A DNA stretch of 58,630 nucleotides from Nitrospirota bacterium (GTDB lineage Bacteria; Nitrospirota; Nitrospiria; 2-01-FULL-66-17): the NCBI GenBank assembly GCA_016201825.1, contig JACQCD010000067.1, forward strand, positions 1 to 58,630, in the 5' to 3' direction. This document shows, piece after piece, positions 27,379-35,358 of the stretch. Both the position numbers and the translations under genes were made by a program. The notes beneath the pieces are model-generated. The model saw nothing but the letters and a program-made list of their open reading frames with translations. It ran no database searches and had not been told where the DNA came from. How positions within the stretch are numbered: position 1 is the first letter of the stretch; the number at the start of each line of letters is the position of its first letter.

Positions 27379-28328
27379 GCGCAGTGATCACACGGTGGGG
27401 ACAAGGGACTCGATATGGCCTGGAGATTGCGCCCGATCTATTGACGCTCGTCCGTATCCGCGGTCGTGGCCGGCGCCGGGTCATGACCGGGTGGTGGACC
27501 CACCCCCTGCCCCCGGGGTTGCTCAGGCTGTCGCCGATCGAGCCGAACATTACCGACCAGGCCGAGTTCGGACGAGCGATCAGCGCCGTGCTCCAAGGGA
27601 ACCGGGTAGGTCCCGTGTCGGTTGCGTTGCCGGATCCCGTCGCCCGCGTCGTGCTCTTCGATGTGGCGCGTCTGCCCTCCCAGGCCAATGATCTTATCCA
27701 GTTGGTGCGCTGGCACCTCGAGAAAACATTTTCCGTCGAGCTGCCGTCCGCCCACTTCGTTCATCAGCGGTTTCGGCGATCAGACGGCGAACCAGGCCAC
27801 CGCATGCTTGCCTCGTCGATCGATCAAAGAGTGCTCACTCAATATGAGCAGGTGTTACTTCAAGCGGGGCTCGAACCTCGCGTGATCGATCTGGCCACTT
27901 TTCACCGCTTTAATCTTTATCGGCTCCAGATGGCCCACCTGGCGAAGCCCGAACACCACTTCATGTTTCTCGCCGTCACCGGAGCCTCGTTGACGGTGAT
28001 GATTTTCGAAAGCGGGACGCCAGCGTACGTGCGCATCAAAGGAACCAGGAAACCGCTGGTCGGTCCGGAGGCGGTCTACCGCATTCTGGACGAAGTCGAG
28101 CTCTCGTTGAATGCGTATGGAAAAGAAAAAGACCTGTCGCGGGTGACCCACCTCTTTGTGTCGGCGGTCGGCGCGTCCGATGAGTTGCCCGATCGACTGG
28201 CCGCACGCTTTCATCTGACGGCAAGGGTGTTGGGAGCAGAAGATGTCCTCCTCGACGGGATGGAGGCCATCCCCCCCCCAGAGCTGGCTTCCGGGGCGGG
28301 AGCGCTGGGGGCCGCCGTAGAGCGCTGA
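27375..28328 (+). CDS. PilM-like actin-fold protein (set A)
   Basis: This 317-residue protein follows the PilM/GspL cytoplasmic-domain pattern: GLEIAPDLLTLVRI near the N-terminus, VSVALPDPVARVVLFDVARLP, WHLEKTFSVEL, and a C-terminal GAGALGAAVER. There is no membrane segment, so it is probably a peripheral ATP-binding subunit that recruits the PilN-like partner, as PilM does. Start GTG 27375 overlaps the ATPase stop. It is diverged from the second PilM at 38688: phosphate-loop residues are less clear and the mid-region contains a bulky FHRFNLYRLQMAHL stretch. Assignment rests on both pattern and gene order. Confidence 0.8.
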   Translation: MSAVITRWGQGTRYGLEIAPDLLTLVRIRGRGRRRVMTGWWTHPLPPGLLRLSPIEPNITDQAEFGRAISAVLQGNRVGPVSVALPDPVARVVLFDVARLPSQANDLIQLVRWHLEKTFSVELPSAHFVHQRFRRSDGEPGHRMLASSIDQRVLTQYEQVLLQAGLEPRVIDLATFHRFNLYRLQMAHLAKPEHHFMFLAVTGASLTVMIFESGTPAYVRIKGTRKPLVGPEAVYRILDEVELSLNAYGKEKDLSRVTHLFVSAVGASDELPDRLAARFHLTARVLGAEDVLLDGMEAIPPPELASGAGALGAAVER

Positions 28329-28333
28329 GAGCC

Positions 28334-28915
28334 ATGGCCATCGTGATCGCCAAGGAACCTGAACCGTTTCGGACCAACTTTTCGTCCGGGGGATACGCAC
28401 GAGCCCGCTGGATCGCCGCCGCTCTCTATGCGATCTCCGTTGTTGTGCTCCTCGTCTCAGGGGTCAATGTGTGGCGGGCGCTCGACGATCGCCAGGAGGC
28501 GGCGGCCATGCGAGAAAGCCTGGCCCGGGTCCAGCAGCAGTCGGCTCGGTTTCGCGCGGACCTGCGCGCGTTCGGACTCTCCGCCGACGATCCTCAGGCG
28601 GTGAGCGAGCTCACCAGGCGGGTTGCCGATCTCAACGAGATCCTCGAACACAAGACCTTTTCGTGGACGACGTTGTTGAATGACCTTGAGGCTGCCGTGC
28701 CGCGCAACGTGTCGATCAGCAGCATTCATCCGGACATCAAGAGCCGGGTGATCGCGCTCCAGGGTGTGGCGCTGACGTTGCAGGATCTGGCGAAGTTGAT
28801 GATCGCGCTGGAACAAAGCGGTCATTTTATGGACGTGTTTCTCCAACAACAGAAGACGACGGACAACAACTGGGTAGAGTTCCGTATTCAATGTGCGTAT
28901 CGGAGGACGGGATGA
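28334..28915 (+). CDS. PilN-like inner-membrane protein (set A)
   Basis: A bitopic protein of 193 residues: a short basic cytoplasmic N-terminus, one membrane segment (WIAAALYAISVVVLLVSGV, residues about 27-45), a coiled coil rich in Arg, Gln and Ala, and a periplasmic ferredoxin-like domain (WTTLLNDLEAAVPRNVSISSIHPD...VALTLQDLAKLMIALEQSG). This is the PilN/fimbrial-assembly layout. It follows PilM by 5 nt and overlaps the PilO-like gene by four, so the trio is coupled. Confidence 0.82.
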   Translation: MAIVIAKEPEPFRTNFSSGGYARARWIAAALYAISVVVLLVSGVNVWRALDDRQEAAAMRESLARVQQQSARFRADLRAFGLSADDPQAVSELTRRVADLNEILEHKTFSWTTLLNDLEAAVPRNVSISSIHPDIKSRVIALQGVALTLQDLAKLMIALEQSGHFMDVFLQQQKTTDNNWVEFRIQCAYRRTG

Positions 28916-29430
28916 CGATGAGCCCCATCATCCGACGATATGGAGCGGGAGGCGTGCTGCTCCTGCTGGCCATCGCGATGAACATGGTCGTCTATGCGGG
29001 AATGCTTCGACCGGGCCAGGCGATGCTGACCGCGACCGAAGCCCAGTGGCGGACAGAGCGAGAGTCGATCAGTCGGTATAACACGTACCGGAAAGCGTAT
29101 CTCGACATGAAGACCGTGATGGAGAAGGCCACGGCTCGGCAGGACCTTCCCCAGGTCATCACCACCCTGGCCAGTCTGGCGAAAGGGCGAGGGTTAACTA
29201 TTCCTTCAGTAGATTACCAGCCTGAACGGATTGAGTCTAAAGATTTCCAAAAAGTCGGATTGACGTTCGCTCTTTCCGGTCCCTACGGTCAAGTTCGACG
29301 ATTCCTCGATGATTTGGAGCGCAGCAGCCCATTTTTCACCATTGAGGGGCTCACCTTGACCCGTGCCAAGAAAGAGGAGTCCCAACTCGAGGTTCAACTC
29401 AGAGTCGCCGCCTACCTGAGGGTCTCGTGA
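28912..29430 (+). CDS. PilO-like inner-membrane protein (set A)
   Basis: A 172-residue bitopic protein with a membrane segment near the N-terminus (GGVLLLLAIAMNMVVYAGML), a helical region, and a periplasmic domain ending LALSGPYGQVRRFLDDLERSSPFFTIEGLTLTR-like, as in PilO/GspM proteins (here FALSGPYGQVRRFL). ATG 28912 overlaps the PilN stop; the track start 7 codons earlier is less likely. PilO pairs with PilN in the periplasm to link the platform to PilP and the secretin. It overlaps the next gene by GTGA. Confidence 0.82.
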   Translation: MTMSPIIRRYGAGGVLLLLAIAMNMVVYAGMLRPGQAMLTATEAQWRTERESISRYNTYRKAYLDMKTVMEKATARQDLPQVITTLASLAKGRGLTIPSVDYQPERIESKDFQKVGLTFALSGPYGQVRRFLDDLERSSPFFTIEGLTLTRAKKEESQLEVQLRVAAYLRVS

Positions 29431-29981
29431 CGAATCAGAAGTTGACGCTCCTCGTGGTCTTGGTCGCCCTGTGGGTGGGACTCCTTGCTTATCGGATCGT
29501 CACCCATGAACCGCCGAAGACCGCGCCGCTCACCTACGTGAAGGGCGCCGCCTCTCGCTTGACCGCGAAAAAGGGACAACCCGAGTTGCGCGTGAAGGTT
29601 GAGTTTCTCAACCCGTCACGCGTACCCGTCGAATCACCCAGAAATATTTTTGCCCCGGTCCAGGTGTACGTGCCGCCTCCGCCGCCTGCCCCCCCGCCCC
29701 CCCCGCCGCCTGCCCCCCCGCCCCCCCCGCCGCCGCCGTCCCCGGAGGAACTCGCTGCCCAGCGCGCACGAAGCGAGCTGGCGCAGTATAAGTATCTCGG
29801 GTACGTGGCGGGCGGTGGACACGAACGGGCCTTTCTGTCCCGCGGCAAAGATCTCTTTACCGTTGCTCGAGGGGAGTCGTTGGTCGGAGGAATCATCCTC
29901 AAGGACGTGACGCCGTCGTATGTCATCCTGCTGGAGCCTCAAGCCCGCATTGAAGTAACCGTCGCCCTCAGCGGAACCTAA
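29427..29981 (+). CDS. PilP/GspC-like protein with polyproline linker (set A)
   Basis: The 184-residue protein has an N-terminal membrane anchor (LTLLVVLVALWVGLLAYRIV), a basic stretch, a polyproline linker of about 24 residues broken only by two Ala, and a C-terminal beta domain (YKYLGYVAGGGHERAFLSRG, VARGESLVGGIILKDVTPSYVIL) matching the PilP/GspC homology region that contacts the secretin. Unlike lipidated PilP it is membrane-anchored, which is more like GspC. GTG 29427 overlaps the PilO stop. It ends set A; no secretin follows, so it may use the one at 41280. Confidence 0.8.
   Translation: MTNQKLTLLVVLVALWVGLLAYRIVTHEPPKTAPLTYVKGAASRLTAKKGQPELRVKVEFLNPSRVPVESPRNIFAPVQVYVPPPPPAPPPPPPPAPPPPPPPPSPEELAAQRARSELAQYKYLGYVAGGGHERAFLSRGKDLFTVARGESLVGGIILKDVTPSYVILLEPQARIEVTVALSGT
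29672..29739 (+). repeat. GC-rich 24-nt tandem repeat encoding polyproline
   Basis: A C-rich segment with two near-identical 24-nt units (CCGCCTGCCCCCCCGCCC...) encodes the Pro-rich linker of the PilP/GspC-like protein. Long C runs make this a likely site of slippage in replication and of sequencing error. Confidence 0.75.
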
Positions 29982-30019
29982 TAGGGCCCCCACTTTTTTC
30001 AGCCAGCTCGTCTTCCTTC

Positions 30020-30047
30020 TTGCGGCTTTTCCACCCTCTGCTATAGT
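30020..30047 (+). promoter_or_regulatory. Promoter of pilus assembly set B and pilin genes
   Basis: TTGCGG (30020-30025), 16 nt and TATAGT (30042-30047) lie in the 104-nt gap between sets A and B, 38 nt before the ATPase ATG. This suggests the second ATPase and the genes after it are transcribed separately from set A. Confidence 0.6.
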
Positions 30048-30085
30048 TTTTTCATGTTGGTTGCCTGCAAAGTCCTGTAAGGCCG

Positions 30086-31780
30086 ATGTCCCTCCCCCAG
30101 CAGAAGCGCAAAATGCTCGGCGAGATGTTGATCGCCGAAGGCCTGCTGACCGCGGAACAACTCGATCACGCCTTGGCCGAGCAACGTCGTCACGGCGGGC
30201 GTATCGGGGCGATCCTCAAAGGTCTGGGATATGTGACCGAAGAGGGCATCATCAAAACACTGGGCCGCCAAACCGGTATTCCCCATCAGACCCTCTCCAC
30301 AATCATTATCGATGCTGATGTCATCAAGTTAGTTCCCGAACTGCTCGCTCGCCGCCACCAAGCGATCCCCCTCTATAAGAAGGGGGAGACGCTGACCCTG
30401 GCGATGGTCGATCCGCTCAACGTGGTGGCGGTGGATGATATCGCCCGTGTCACCGGCTTGGAGATCCAGCCCGTGGTCAGTACCGAGCAAGATGTCATGC
30501 GGGCGATCGAACGCCAGTATGGGATGAGCTCGACGATTGAGGAGGCGGTCAAGAATCTCGAACCCTACGATGACCGGCAGGACGCTCAATCGGTCCAGAT
30601 GGAGCGATTGGCCGAAGAGACGCCGGTCGTCAAGTTCGTCGCAACGATCATCACCCAGGCTGTCCACGAGGGGGCCAGCGATATCCACATCGAACCGGAC
30701 CCCGAAGTGCTCCGCGTGCGCCACCGGGTTGATGGATTGTTACGGGAGATTACTACCGCTCCGAAGGGCCTCCAAGGGGGGGTGTTATCTCGGATCAAGA
30801 TTATGGCCGGCATGGATATCTCGGAAAAACGAGCGCCCCAGGACGGCCGGATCGAGATGAAGGTCGGCGAGCGCGATATTGATCTCCGGGTCTCCACGCT
30901 CCCGACGATCCATGGCGAGAAAGTCGTTCTCAGGATTCTGGATAAGCGGCAGAGCGTGATTAAACTCTCGGAGTTGGGGTTTCCCCCGTCGATGTACGAC
31001 GTCGTCCATCGGTTGGTGGAGCGGCCCCACGGTTTGTTTTTGGTCACCGGCCCGACCGGGGGCGGGAAAACCACCACGCTCTGCGCAGCACTGAACACCA
31101 TCAATACGATGGCGCGCCACATCGTGACGATCGAGGACCCCGTTGAATATCAGATGAAGATCATTTCGCAGGTTCAGGTCAACCCCAAGGCCGGGGTCAC
31201 GTTCGCCAACGGGTTGCGGTCGATCCTCCGCCAAGACCCCGACGTGATCATGGTGGGCGAAATCAGAGACCGCGAGACCGCGACCATCGCCATCCAAGCC
31301 GCGTTAACCGGTCACCTCGTTCTCTCCACCCTCCATACGAACGATGCTCCCAGTGCCGTTGCGCGATTAATTGATATCGGGGTCGAACCATTCCTCATCG
31401 CCTCGTCTCTTCTAGGCGTCATCGCTCAACGCCTGGTGCGAAAAGTGTGTCTCACGTGCCAGAAACCAGAGGAGCTTCCTCAGAACGTGTTGAAGGGCCT
31501 CGTTCTTGAAGCGAGCACCGTCAAGCCCATGAAGGGGGTCGGATGCACCGGGTGTCGGAACACCGGATACAGCGGGCGGATTGGGATCTTTGAGTTGTTG
31601 ACGACCAACGACGCCCTTCGCGAACTGATCGTCGACAGAGCGTCAGCCTCTCGGATGAAGGCGGAGGCACTGCGGGCCGGCTATGTTCCGCTGCGGCAAG
31701 CTGGATTGGCCAAGGTTGCGGTCGGGCTGACCACCTTGGAGGAAGTCTATCGAGTCACTCAAGAAGTCGACGGGGAGTGA
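30086..31780 (+). CDS. MshE/PilB-type assembly ATPase (set B)
   Basis: This is a second extension-type ATPase, 564 residues. The N-terminus has MshEN-like repeats (KMLGEMLIAEGLLTAEQLDHALAEQ, GGRIGAILKGLGYVTEEGI). Walker A is GPTGGGKTTT (about residue 322), the Asp box TIEDPVEYQM, Walker B DPDVIMVGEIRD, the His box LTGHLVLSTLHTND, and the zinc site CLTC...CTGC. ATG 30086 follows AAGG at 5-nt spacing. It is only moderately similar to the set A ATPase, so the two are old paralogs. Neither is a PilT retraction ATPase, since both have the N-terminal domains and zinc motif. Confidence 0.93.
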   Translation: MSLPQQKRKMLGEMLIAEGLLTAEQLDHALAEQRRHGGRIGAILKGLGYVTEEGIIKTLGRQTGIPHQTLSTIIIDADVIKLVPELLARRHQAIPLYKKGETLTLAMVDPLNVVAVDDIARVTGLEIQPVVSTEQDVMRAIERQYGMSSTIEEAVKNLEPYDDRQDAQSVQMERLAEETPVVKFVATIITQAVHEGASDIHIEPDPEVLRVRHRVDGLLREITTAPKGLQGGVLSRIKIMAGMDISEKRAPQDGRIEMKVGERDIDLRVSTLPTIHGEKVVLRILDKRQSVIKLSELGFPPSMYDVVHRLVERPHGLFLVTGPTGGGKTTTLCAALNTINTMARHIVTIEDPVEYQMKIISQVQVNPKAGVTFANGLRSILRQDPDVIMVGEIRDRETATIAIQAALTGHLVLSTLHTNDAPSAVARLIDIGVEPFLIASSLLGVIAQRLVRKVCLTCQKPEELPQNVLKGLVLEASTVKPMKGVGCTGCRNTGYSGRIGIFELLTTNDALRELIVDRASASRMKAEALRAGYVPLRQAGLAKVAVGLTTLEEVYRVTQEVDGE

Positions 31781-31883
31781 CGAAAAATGACCGGGATAGG
31801 AAATGGAAACCACACCGATGAGGAATAGAGCGGCTCGGGCGGGTTCTATTGGAGGAAGACGGCAACGATATTGAGGGAAATGG

Positions 31884-33170
31884 ATGGTCGAGTTGGAGTT
31901 CCAACATGGCACACGCTTTGCCTATGTCGTCAGCCCAATGACCGTTTATCGCTATAAGGCTCGTGATTCGAATGGAATCCTCATGACCGGGGTCATGGAA
32001 TCCTCTGGACGCGAAGCGGCCGCCCTCCAGCTGGATCAACTGGGTTACCTTCCTATTCGGATCGAGGAAACCAAGGGGTGGGATTGGCGGGAGTCCATCA
32101 AGGCGTTCGAGACCTTCACGACCCGCATCAGCGCCGAAGATCTCATCATCTTGACACGCCAGATGGCGACGCTGATCACAGCGGGACTCTCTTTTGTCTC
32201 GGTGTTCGACGCGTTGGTCGAACAGACCATGAATCCAAAACTCAAGGGTATTCTCATCCAAGTTCGGCAAGATGTAGAAGGTGGGATGGCATTCTCCGAT
32301 GCGCTGGCTAAACACCCGGCTGTTTTTGACCACTTGTATGTCAGCATGATCAGAGCAGGGGAGACGGCTGGTGTGTTGGACGAGATGTTGGATCGTTTGG
32401 CGTTTTTGGCCGAGCACGATGCGGAGACCCGGGCGAGGATCAATGCAGCGACCAGGTACCCCAAGATTGTTCTGGTGGCGCTGGCGGTGGCGTTCGGTAT
32501 CTTGGTGACATTCGTCATCCCCCGGTTCACTATTCTGTATGACAATTTTCATGCCACCCTTCCTTTTCCGACACGCATGTTGATTGGTCTCAATAATCTC
32601 GTTCACTCCCATGGCCTTGTTGTGCTCATTATGCTGATAGGTATTATCTTTGGTGCTCGCGCGTATCTTAAGACACCCGTCGGCCATGCTTGGTGGGATA
32701 CGATGCAGCTTAGACTGCCGATCTTCGGACCGTTGCTTCTCAAGTCAGCATTGTCGAGGTTTGCGCGCGTGTTCGGCACCTTGAACCGATGTGGACTGCC
32801 TGCCTTGGAAGCACTCGATATTGTCTCCAAAACAGTGGGTAACGTCGCCTTGTCCCGGGCCATTGACACCATCGGCGAGGGTGCACGTCAGGGGCGAGGC
32901 CTTGTGCAGCCGATGAAGGCCAGCAAGCTGTTCCCTGCTGGTGTAGTCCAAATGATTTCGATCGGTGAGGAAACCGGACAATTGGAGCCGATGCTTATGA
33001 AAGTGTCCGAGTACTACGACCGGGAAGTCGACTATGCGATTAAGAACCTCTCGGCCTCGCTCGAACCGATGTTGCTGGTTGTGATTGGTGGCGCCGTACT
33101 GTTTTTGGCCTTGGCGATCTTTCTTCCCTGGTGGAACCTCATTAACGTCTTCAAAGGGGGCGGAGGTTAA
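31884..33170 (+). CDS. GspF/PilC-type platform protein (set B, intact)
   Basis: This is the inner-membrane platform around which pilins are assembled. It has the complete layout: N-terminal VYRYKARDSNGILMTGVMES, first F domain from ISAEDLIILTRQMATLITAGLSF, membrane segments after YPKIVLVALAVAFGILVTFVI and near LVVLIMLIGIIFGARAY, second F domain (ALSRFARVFGTLNRCGLP), GEETGQLEPML and a C-terminal LLVVIGGAVLFLALAIF. ATG 31884 has GAGGG six nt upstream but adds 18 residues before the usual start; ATG 31938 (MTVYRYKA) matches the family but has no ribosome binding site. It supplies what the broken set A copy lacks. Confidence 0.92.
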   Translation: MVELEFQHGTRFAYVVSPMTVYRYKARDSNGILMTGVMESSGREAAALQLDQLGYLPIRIEETKGWDWRESIKAFETFTTRISAEDLIILTRQMATLITAGLSFVSVFDALVEQTMNPKLKGILIQVRQDVEGGMAFSDALAKHPAVFDHLYVSMIRAGETAGVLDEMLDRLAFLAEHDAETRARINAATRYPKIVLVALAVAFGILVTFVIPRFTILYDNFHATLPFPTRMLIGLNNLVHSHGLVVLIMLIGIIFGARAYLKTPVGHAWWDTMQLRLPIFGPLLLKSALSRFARVFGTLNRCGLPALEALDIVSKTVGNVALSRAIDTIGEGARQGRGLVQPMKASKLFPAGVVQMISIGEETGQLEPMLMKVSEYYDREVDYAIKNLSASLEPMLLVVIGGAVLFLALAIFLPWWNLINVFKGGGG

Positions 33171-33177
33171 TGGCGCG

Positions 33178-33570
33178 GTGCTCTGGCGAGAGGAGCATGG
33201 GCGGACGGCTTTTGACGCACTGGTGGCCTGTACTCTCGTGGCAGGCTTCTTGATCGTGATGATGGCCTACTTCGAGCATGCGATTCGAGAGGCGAGGGAA
33301 ACTGCCCTCAAGATGGGCCTCGCCAACATTCGGATGTCCGTTAGGTTGTTCCACGCACTGAACGAACGGAACCCTGGGAATATCACGGACCTGCTGACCC
33401 AAAAGCTTCTCTTTCCAACAAGCGAGGGCACGTTCTTTAGCGATAGCTACCTCCAGGCACAAGCCTTGGACAATCAGGGTTATCCGGTCGATCCGTTTGG
33501 CCACCGGTACCGCTATGGCCAGGAACGTGGGAGTGTGTCGTCTACTACGAAAGGATACGAACAGTGGTAA
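33178..33570 (+). CDS. GspG-like pseudopilin with atypical processing site
   Basis: The protein starts MLWREEHG-RTAFDALVACTLVAGFLIVMM from GTG 33178. The leader length, Gly and hydrophobic helix match class III prepilins, but the residue after Gly is Arg rather than Phe/Met, and position +5 is Asp rather than Glu. The C-terminus GYPVDPFGHRYRYG resembles the DPWGxPYxY block of GspG. The track ORF starts 31 codons earlier inside gspF. A GGAGG lies 11 nt upstream of the GTG. Length is 130 residues. It is probably a minor pseudopilin; whether the prepilin peptidase cuts it is doubtful. No peptidase gene is in the window. Confidence 0.7.
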   Translation: MLWREEHGRTAFDALVACTLVAGFLIVMMAYFEHAIREARETALKMGLANIRMSVRLFHALNERNPGNITDLLTQKLLFPTSEGTFFSDSYLQAQALDNQGYPVDPFGHRYRYGQERGSVSSTTKGYEQW

Positions 33571-33667
33571 ATGTTCGTGAGGCGTGTGGGTATGTTGTGA
33601 GCAAGCAAGGGGCATCAGCGAAGGCATTCATCGTGTCTGGTCAACCAAACAACAGGAGGGCGTCGAA

Positions 33668-34108
33668 ATGAAGCTAGTCAAGGACCAATCTGGTTTTACG
33701 ATGATCGAATTGGTGGTGGTGATTGTGATCCTAGGTATCTTGGCGGCGTTTGCGGTTCCGCAATTCGCTAACCTCCGCACGGAAGCCCGAGTTGCGGCGG
33801 TCAACGCCATGGCCGGTGGTCTACGAGGCGCTGTGGCAGTCGCGCGGGCGAAGTACCAGGTGGTAAATAGCTTGGCAGCGACGACCGTTGACATGGATGG
33901 GGTTTCCGTAACTGTTTCGGCCGCAACGGGCATTCCCCGCAGCGCGACCGGAGGTATCAATCTGGCCATCGCGGACTATAGTGGGTTTACCTACACGACG
34001 GGTGCTCCTACGGCGACCTTTTGGCCGGCCAGTGGGGGAAGCGCGACGTGCGACGTGACCTATACTGATGTCACCGGTGCTGTAGGCACAAATATAGGCG
34101 GTTGTTAG
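33668..34108 (+). CDS. MSHA-type pilin, copy 1
   Basis: A type IV pilin precursor of 146 residues: leader MKLVKDQSG, then FTMIELVVVIVILGILAAFAVPQF with Glu+5, as processed by PilD. The region after the helix (ANLRTEARVAAVNAMAGGLRGAVAVARAKY) follows the MshA pattern. Two C-terminal cysteines (ATCDVTY and final GGC) could close a disulfide loop. ATG 33668 is fixed by AGGAGG at good spacing; the track ORF starts 28 codons too early. It is about four fifths identical, without gaps, to the next gene. As one of two tandem paralogs with strong ribosome binding sites it is a candidate major subunit. Confidence 0.93.
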   Translation: MKLVKDQSGFTMIELVVVIVILGILAAFAVPQFANLRTEARVAAVNAMAGGLRGAVAVARAKYQVVNSLAATTVDMDGVSVTVSAATGIPRSATGGINLAIADYSGFTYTTGAPTATFWPASGGSATCDVTYTDVTGAVGTNIGGC

Positions 34109-34237
34109 TCGGGGGGGGCAAAACGCCGAGTTGCCACGGGCATGGGTTCCTCAGTGCAACCACGCAATCCCTTAAGTCCCCATTCTCAAAAGTGGACAGG
34201 AAGAAAAGGCGTCTATCTAAAAAAGGAGGATGTTAGA

Positions 34238-34678
34238 ATGCGAGTACTTAAGAGCCAATCGGGTTTTACCATGATCGAGCTGGTGGTGGTGATCGTTATC
34301 CTGGGGATCTTGGCGGCGTTTGCGGTTCCGCAGTTTGCCAATCTTCGTTCCGAGGCACGGACTGCAGCCGTCAATGGCATCGCTGCTGGCCTTCGAGCCG
34401 CTGTGGCGGTGGCGAAGGCGAAGTACCAGGTCGTGAATAACATGGCGCTAACGACCGTCGACATGGACGGGAACTCGGTCACCGTCACGGCTGCTACGGG
34501 CGTTCCCCGCAGCGCGACCGGAGGTATCAATGTGGCCATTGCGGACTATAGTGGGTTTACCTACACGACGGGTGCTCCTACGTCGACCTTTTGGCCGACC
34601 AGTGGGGGAAGCGCGACGTGCGGGGTGACTTATACTGATGTTACTGGTGCTTTGGTTGTGGACACAAGCACCTGTTAG
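34238..34678 (+). CDS. MSHA-type pilin, copy 2
   Basis: A paralog of the preceding pilin, also 146 residues: MRVLKSQSG-FTMIELVVVIVILGILAAFAVPQF, then ANLRSEARTAAVNGIAAGLRAAVAVAKAKY. By a gapless alignment by eye the two differ at about 28 positions, most of them in the leader, residues 38-90 and the last seven residues before the final Cys. The block SATGGIN and DYSGFTYTTGAP is unchanged, and its DNA is almost identical, indicating recent duplication or gene conversion. AAAAGGAGG precedes ATG 34238. A hairpin with a T-run follows, so pilin mRNA may end here. Confidence 0.93.
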   Translation: MRVLKSQSGFTMIELVVVIVILGILAAFAVPQFANLRSEARTAAVNGIAAGLRAAVAVAKAKYQVVNNMALTTVDMDGNSVTVTAATGVPRSATGGINVAIADYSGFTYTTGAPTSTFWPTSGGSATCGVTYTDVTGALVVDTSTC

Positions 34679-34706
34679 CGGGACGCGAACAAATAGCTGT
34701 GAGGAG

Positions 34707-34738
34707 AGGCAGGCCGGAGGAAGTCGTGCCTGCCTTTT
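34707..34738 (+). terminator. Rho-independent terminator after the pilin pair
   Basis: AGGCAGGC (34707-34714), a 13-nt loop and GCCTGCCT (34728-34735) are followed by TTT. It lies between the second pilin and the minor pilins and would lower expression of the minor subunits relative to the pilins. The stem is 8 bp, so partial read-through is likely. Confidence 0.6.
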
Positions 34739-34776
34739 CTCTTCGAGGCGGAGGCGATACGGGTTCAAAGAAGGAT

Positions 34777-35304
34777 ATGAGAAAGGCCACGGTGGCAGCC
34801 AATCTCAGGAGCGTCAGAGGGTTCACGCTGATCGAGCTTGTTGTCATCATCGTGATTGTCGTCCTTCTGGCGGCGGCCGCGGTTCCTCGTCTGGCCAACA
34901 TGACCGGTATGAAGGCGTCGGCGAGCGCACGAAGGCTTCAGTCGGATATGGCATATGCCCAGAATCTGTCCATGTCCCAGAATCAACGATTCAGAATCGT
35001 TTTCCTTTCTACGACGTCGTACGAAGTCAGAGACCAATCCGGAGTGCTGGCAACGAACCCTGATGGGGGAGCAGGCTTTGTTGTGACGACGGACGCTGGG
35101 ATCACGCTGAGCTGGCTTCTCAACGCCGATGCAGCGATCAATAGGGGAGTCGAGTTCGACGGCTTGGGTCGCCCATACCTGTACGCGGGCATCACGCCGT
35201 CAATTACGGACCTGGTGAATGGAACTGTCACGGTGACTGGCGGGCCTCCCCCCCCCCAAACCGTCACGGTGCAGCCCCAGACCGGACGGGTGAGCACACC
35301 GTAG
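34777..35304 (+). CDS. GspH/FimT-like minor pilin (MshC-like)
   Basis: The precursor MRKATVAANLRSVRG-FTLIELVVIIVIVVLLAAAAVPRL is a class III signal followed by a helix and the FimT/GspH region (ASARRLQSDMAYAQNLSMSQNQRFRIVF), ending VTVQPQTGRVSTP, typical of this group. ATG 34777 gives 175 residues and a 15-residue leader; the track GTG at 34699 would give an overlong leader and lies in the terminator. Its role would be in the pilus-initiating minor pilin complex. AAGGA lies very close upstream. Confidence 0.85.
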   Translation: MRKATVAANLRSVRGFTLIELVVIIVIVVLLAAAAVPRLANMTGMKASASARRLQSDMAYAQNLSMSQNQRFRIVFLSTTSYEVRDQSGVLATNPDGGAGFVVTTDAGITLSWLLNADAAINRGVEFDGLGRPYLYAGITPSITDLVNGTVTVTGGPPPPQTVTVQPQTGRVSTP

Positions 35305-35358
35305 GCGATCGCGGGCTTTGCCCCGATATCACAAAAGATGGTTTGAGGGCTTGGTTTG

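Noticed and set aside
29672-29739. C-rich direct repeats as a CRISPR-like array
   Set aside because: The repeats are contiguous, in frame, and encode a proline linker.
30086-31780. Set B ATPase as a PilT retraction motor
   Set aside because: It has an MshEN N-terminal domain and a four-Cys zinc motif, both features of extension ATPases and absent from PilT.
31803-31874. 23-codon ORF (METTPMRNRAARAG...) between the set B ATPase and gspF
   Set aside because: AGGA precedes it, but it is short and basic, does not overlap its neighbours, and has no other support.
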